The translations under genes and the position numbers were made by a program. From JAUIJL01 sp965366625 (lineage in GTDB: Bacteria; Acidobacteriota; Thermoanaerobaculia; Multivoradales; J023), in the NCBI GenBank assembly GCA_965366625.1, contig CBDUGP010000001.1, positions 124,001 through 188,000 on the forward strand: 64,000 nt of DNA. Direction: 5' to 3'. Positions 61,499 through 64,000 of the stretch are shown here, piece by piece. The notes beneath the pieces were generated by a model that was not told the origin of the DNA, ran no database searches, and saw only the letters and a program-made list of their open reading frames with translations. The number at the start of each line of letters is the position of its first letter. Positions within the stretch are counted from its first letter, which is position 1.

Positions 61499-62809
61499 TC
61501 AGCCCGGATCCATCCAAACGCCGCCTACGCAGACGCGATCCACAGCGCCATCGGCGCCACCGAGAATCCATCCGTCTAAGAGGTGCTCATCCTCCACCAA
61601 AGCGAGAGAGGGGTGGTTGAGGTCGATCGCCAGTAGGTCGGCCAGATAACCCGGCGTCAACGAGCCGGCCCGCAGGCCGAGGGCACGGGCGCCGGCCCGG
61701 GTCGCGATGTTGAGTAGATTAGGGCCGAGCAGACCTTCGGCATTGGTGACCACACCCCGCCGCTCCAACGCCAGTCTTTGCACGTATTCCAGCCAGCGCA
61801 TTTCTTCGAGCATCGATATACGAGCGTTGGAATCCGATCCCAACGAAATCTGATGGTGACGAATACCGTCTTTCATGGTCGGTAGGTCGGCGATGCCGTC
61901 CGCCAGATTGGCTTCCGTCAGCGGGCAGATGCACACCTGCCCTCCACGGTCGAGGTAGCGCTCCATGCTGGGGCCTTCCGTGTGGGTGCAATGGACGGCG
62001 GTGGTGGGAGTCGCGGCTGGGTCCAGCCGGTCCAGAACCACTTCCATCGGGGTTTTTCCGTAGGCCTTACGGCATGCTTCGATCTCTTGGCGCTGCTCTT
62101 CCAGGTGCATGTGAAACACCAAACCCCGGTCACAGGCTTCGCGATGCAGGGCCTCCAGCTCGTCGAGATCCACCGCCCGGATCGAGTGGGCGACGATGCC
62201 CAGACTTTGGGTTTTGGCATCGAGCTGCTCGGCCAAGGTGTCCAATCGGCGTCGATAGATGTCCAGGGACGGGGTGGCGAAGCGTATTTGTCCACCCTGT
62301 AGGGGCGATCCGATACCGCCGGTGCGGTAGAAGGCATAGAGCAACACGATTCGAATGCCCGCTTCGCGGGCGGCCTCCAACACGAGCTGGTCGGCGGCGA
62401 AGTCGGTGTCGTCCGAAAGGTGGTGGAAATAGTGAAATTCGCCGACGGTGGTGATGCCGGCGGCCAGCATCTCGCGGAACGCCTGGACACATAAGCTGCG
62501 AAAGCGGTCGGCATCGAGGGATGCAACCAGCTCGTACATGGCCTCGCGCCAGGTCCAAAAGCTGCCGGCTCCGCGGGGAAAGCATTCCCCTCGCCCGCGC
62601 AGACCACGCTGAAAAGCGTGGGAGTGGGCGTTGACGAAACCGGGTATTAGGGCTCGGCCGGGCAGGCGCACCAAACCCTCGTCGTCGCCTTGTTTGAGGC
62701 CGTGACCCACTTCGAGAATCGTGCCGTCGGCGCCGATTCGAATGGCCGGGCCGGATTCAAAGGTTTGGCCGGTCCAAATCCGGTCGGCTTCGATCAATTG
62801 TCCGTTCAC
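61499..62809 (-). CDS. hutF: Formimidoylglutamate deiminase
   Basis: 436-aa amidohydrolase that converts N-formimidoyl-L-glutamate to N-formylglutamate in the five-step histidine degradation pathway. Seen: metal site GFVNAHSHAFQRGLRGRGE, the HutF-specific GAGSFWTWREAMYELV, GITTVGEFHYFHH, VHCTHTEG and LGSDSNARISMLEEMRWLEY. ATG 62809. It is followed 42 nt downstream (minus strand; the M20 gene is upstream) by no other hut gene in this window; the M20 deacylase on the same strand ends 42 nt before it and may be co-transcribed. Confidence 0.92.
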   Translation of the reverse strand: MNGQLIEADRIWTGQTFESGPAIRIGADGTILEVGHGLKQGDDEGLVRLPGRALIPGFVNAHSHAFQRGLRGRGECFPRGAGSFWTWREAMYELVASLDADRFRSLCVQAFREMLAAGITTVGEFHYFHHLSDDTDFAADQLVLEAAREAGIRIVLLYAFYRTGGIGSPLQGGQIRFATPSLDIYRRRLDTLAEQLDAKTQSLGIVAHSIRAVDLDELEALHREACDRGLVFHMHLEEQRQEIEACRKAYGKTPMEVVLDRLDPAATPTTAVHCTHTEGPSMERYLDRGGQVCICPLTEANLADGIADLPTMKDGIRHHQISLGSDSNARISMLEEMRWLEYVQRLALERRGVVTNAEGLLGPNLLNIATRAGARALGLRAGSLTPGYLADLLAIDLNHPSLALVEDEHLLDGWILGGADGAVDRVCVGGVWMDPG

Positions 62810-62851
62810 GTGTCTCCCCGCGGCACTCTGCCCGACGTATGTTCCACCGAA

Positions 62852-64000
62852 TCAATTACAGAATCGATGGACCAGGACTTCTAGATCCTTGGAGCATTGC
62901 TCGAACTCCGCGATCGGCAGCCACTCGTTGGGTTTGTGGGCCACGCCGATGTTGCCCGGCCCGTAAAGCAGGCATTCAAAACCGCTTTCCTGCAACCAAC
63001 CGGCGTCGGTGGCGTAGGACGCGCTGACGGTTTCGTTTTGTCCTTGGAGTTCGCAAGCCGCTCGATAAAGGTCGTGCCCCTCGGGCAACAGCATCGGCGG
63101 GCTGTGATTTAGAGGCTCGAGGCTCCAATCCTCGCCGTCGAGGGCCTTTGCCAGGGCCTCGTGGATGCGCGTGCCGAAGGTGTCGATGGTCATGCCCGGC
63201 AGTACCCGATAACCGAGTTCGATCACACACCGGTCCGGCACGATGTTGATTGCGCTGCCCCCTCGGATGGTGGCGACGTTGAGGGCGACGAACGGCACTT
63301 CCGCGAAGTGTTGGGAATGCTCGCTACGTTCTTTCTCCAGCTCGGCTCGGAGCCGGCCCAAAGCCAGAATCGCCCGTCCGGCGGCTTCGATGGCATTGTG
63401 GCCGAGATGGGGATATCCGGAGTGGGACGGGGTGCCGCGCACTGTGAGGACCGATTTGGCGTGGCCCTTGTGCAGCCGCACGACCTTCAACGAGGTGGGC
63501 TCACCGATGATGCCCCGCCGGGGTAGCGGACGATCGTCGGGCCAGGTCTGGGTGAAATGGTGGGCGCCGAGAGTGCCGAGCTCTTCGTCGAAGGTGAGGA
63601 TCAACGCCAAGGGCGCCGCCAGCTTGTCGGCCTCGGTCTTCGCCGCCGTATTGATCGCCAGGGCCACAAAGCCTTTCATGTCGCAGGTGCCTCGCCCCAC
63701 CAGGCGGTCGTCCCGGCGCACCATCTCGAACGGATCGCTCTGCCATTCGGGCTCGGTTGCGGGAACCACATCCATGTGGCCCGAGAGCATCAAGCCTGCG
63801 CGGGTCGTAGGATCCGTTTCAGGGCCCAGGGTCACCACCAGATTTACTTTTTGGCGGTCGTCGGAGTAGTTGCGCTCGATCCGAATGCCCGGACGGTCGA
63901 GGTAATCGCAGATGAAATTCGCAATTGGTAGATTGCTATAACAGCTGGTGGAGTCGAAGCTGATCAGGCGCTCCAGCAGCTCGGTGTCGGAAAGCGTTGC
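62852..64000 (-). CDS. M20-family deacylase, ArgE-like (5' end missing)
   Basis: 382 residues visible; the N-terminus is beyond the right edge. Metal ligands and catalytic residues of the M20 family are in place: SGHMDVVP (His), GRGTCDMKG (Asp), FDEELGT (Glu pair), GEPTSL (Glu) and GVAHKPNEW (His). The sequence matches N-acetylornithine deacetylase (ArgE) in arginine synthesis, but M20 enzymes act on many N-acylated amino acids. Directly upstream of hutF on the same strand (42-nt gap), which raises the possibility that it removes the formyl group of N-formylglutamate; no evidence beyond context. Confidence 0.82.
   Translation of the reverse strand, partial: ATLSDTELLERLISFDSTSCYSNLPIANFICDYLDRPGIRIERNYSDDRQKVNLVVTLGPETDPTTRAGLMLSGHMDVVPATEPEWQSDPFEMVRRDDRLVGRGTCDMKGFVALAINTAAKTEADKLAAPLALILTFDEELGTLGAHHFTQTWPDDRPLPRRGIIGEPTSLKVVRLHKGHAKSVLTVRGTPSHSGYPHLGHNAIEAAGRAILALGRLRAELEKERSEHSQHFAEVPFVALNVATIRGGSAINIVPDRCVIELGYRVLPGMTIDTFGTRIHEALAKALDGEDWSLEPLNHSPPMLLPEGHDLYRAACELQGQNETVSASYATDAGWLQESGFECLLYGPGNIGVAHKPNEWLPIAEFEQCSKDLEVLVHRFCN

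Overview
The window is 64 kb of dense, high-GC, Gram-negative chromosomal sequence. It holds 49 protein genes that I can support, two of them cut by the window edges. I see no rRNA, tRNA, CRISPR array, insertion sequence or prophage. A complete type IV pilus alignment/secretin operon, lipoproteins with Ig-like and IPT/TIG domains, an RND pump, a DevBCA-type exporter, a lipid A hydrolase-like enzyme and a C-terminal 'ADGFES.DLSSWS' tag on a secreted protease all imply an outer membrane. The repertoire (ECF42 sigma with a DGPF protein, an ArsR-methyltransferase beside ahcY, HutF, giant FG-GAP/vWA proteins) would fit a free-living member of Acidobacteriota (Thermoanaerobaculia-like) or a related deep lineage. 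That placement is an inference from gene content, not a measured phylogeny.

Layout. 1-4767 (minus strand) is an envelope-polysaccharide operon: two GT4 glycosyltransferases, a polysaccharide deacetylase and a CapK/PaaK-like adenylating enzyme that runs off the left edge. 5028-6272 holds two small membrane proteins (Yip1, DUF2752), followed by a patch of interspersed GC-rich repeats. 6528-11144 is pntAA-pntAB-pntB-ggt, translationally coupled by 1-4 nt overlaps. 11395-14346 encodes a repeat-bearing lipoprotein and a bifunctional Rel (p)ppGpp enzyme. 14769-24615 is pilMNOPQ followed by three cell-surface lipoproteins. 24813-26583 is mrp and an LpxH-like phosphoesterase. 26812-31305 (minus) is asnB followed by a three-GAF sigma-54 activator.

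31388-37829 is a TetR-controlled RND efflux locus. Its pump gene is fused in frame to a TolC-type outer-membrane factor through an internal signal-peptide-like segment. 37981-39324 is a multi-pass membrane protein (GT-C type) whose stop codon overlaps that of a 1493-residue FG-GAP/vWA/SdrD-like secreted protein on the other strand. 44039-51327 holds a small membrane protein, a single-domain response regulator, a DevBCA-type ABC exporter whose ATPase carries a cyclic-nucleotide-binding domain, and an AidB-type acyl-CoA dehydrogenase. 51534-53309 is a secreted M36-like metalloprotease. 53376-55146 is an ECF42 sigma factor with its DGPF/YCII partner, separated by an 8-bp tandem repeat. 55407-58016 is an ArsR-methyltransferase regulator (SahR-like) and ahcY. 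58166-61481 is three pilin-like proteins and a hybrid histidine kinase. 61499-64000 is hutF and an M20 deacylase cut by the right edge.

The most unusual observations are the RND-TolC single polypeptide with its promoter and paired operators, the cyclic-nucleotide-domain ABC ATPase, and the secretin predicted to be a lipoprotein in an operon with Ig/IPT lipoproteins. Start codons were chosen by Shine-Dalgarno spacing and signal-peptide position, so several differ from the longest possible reading frame.
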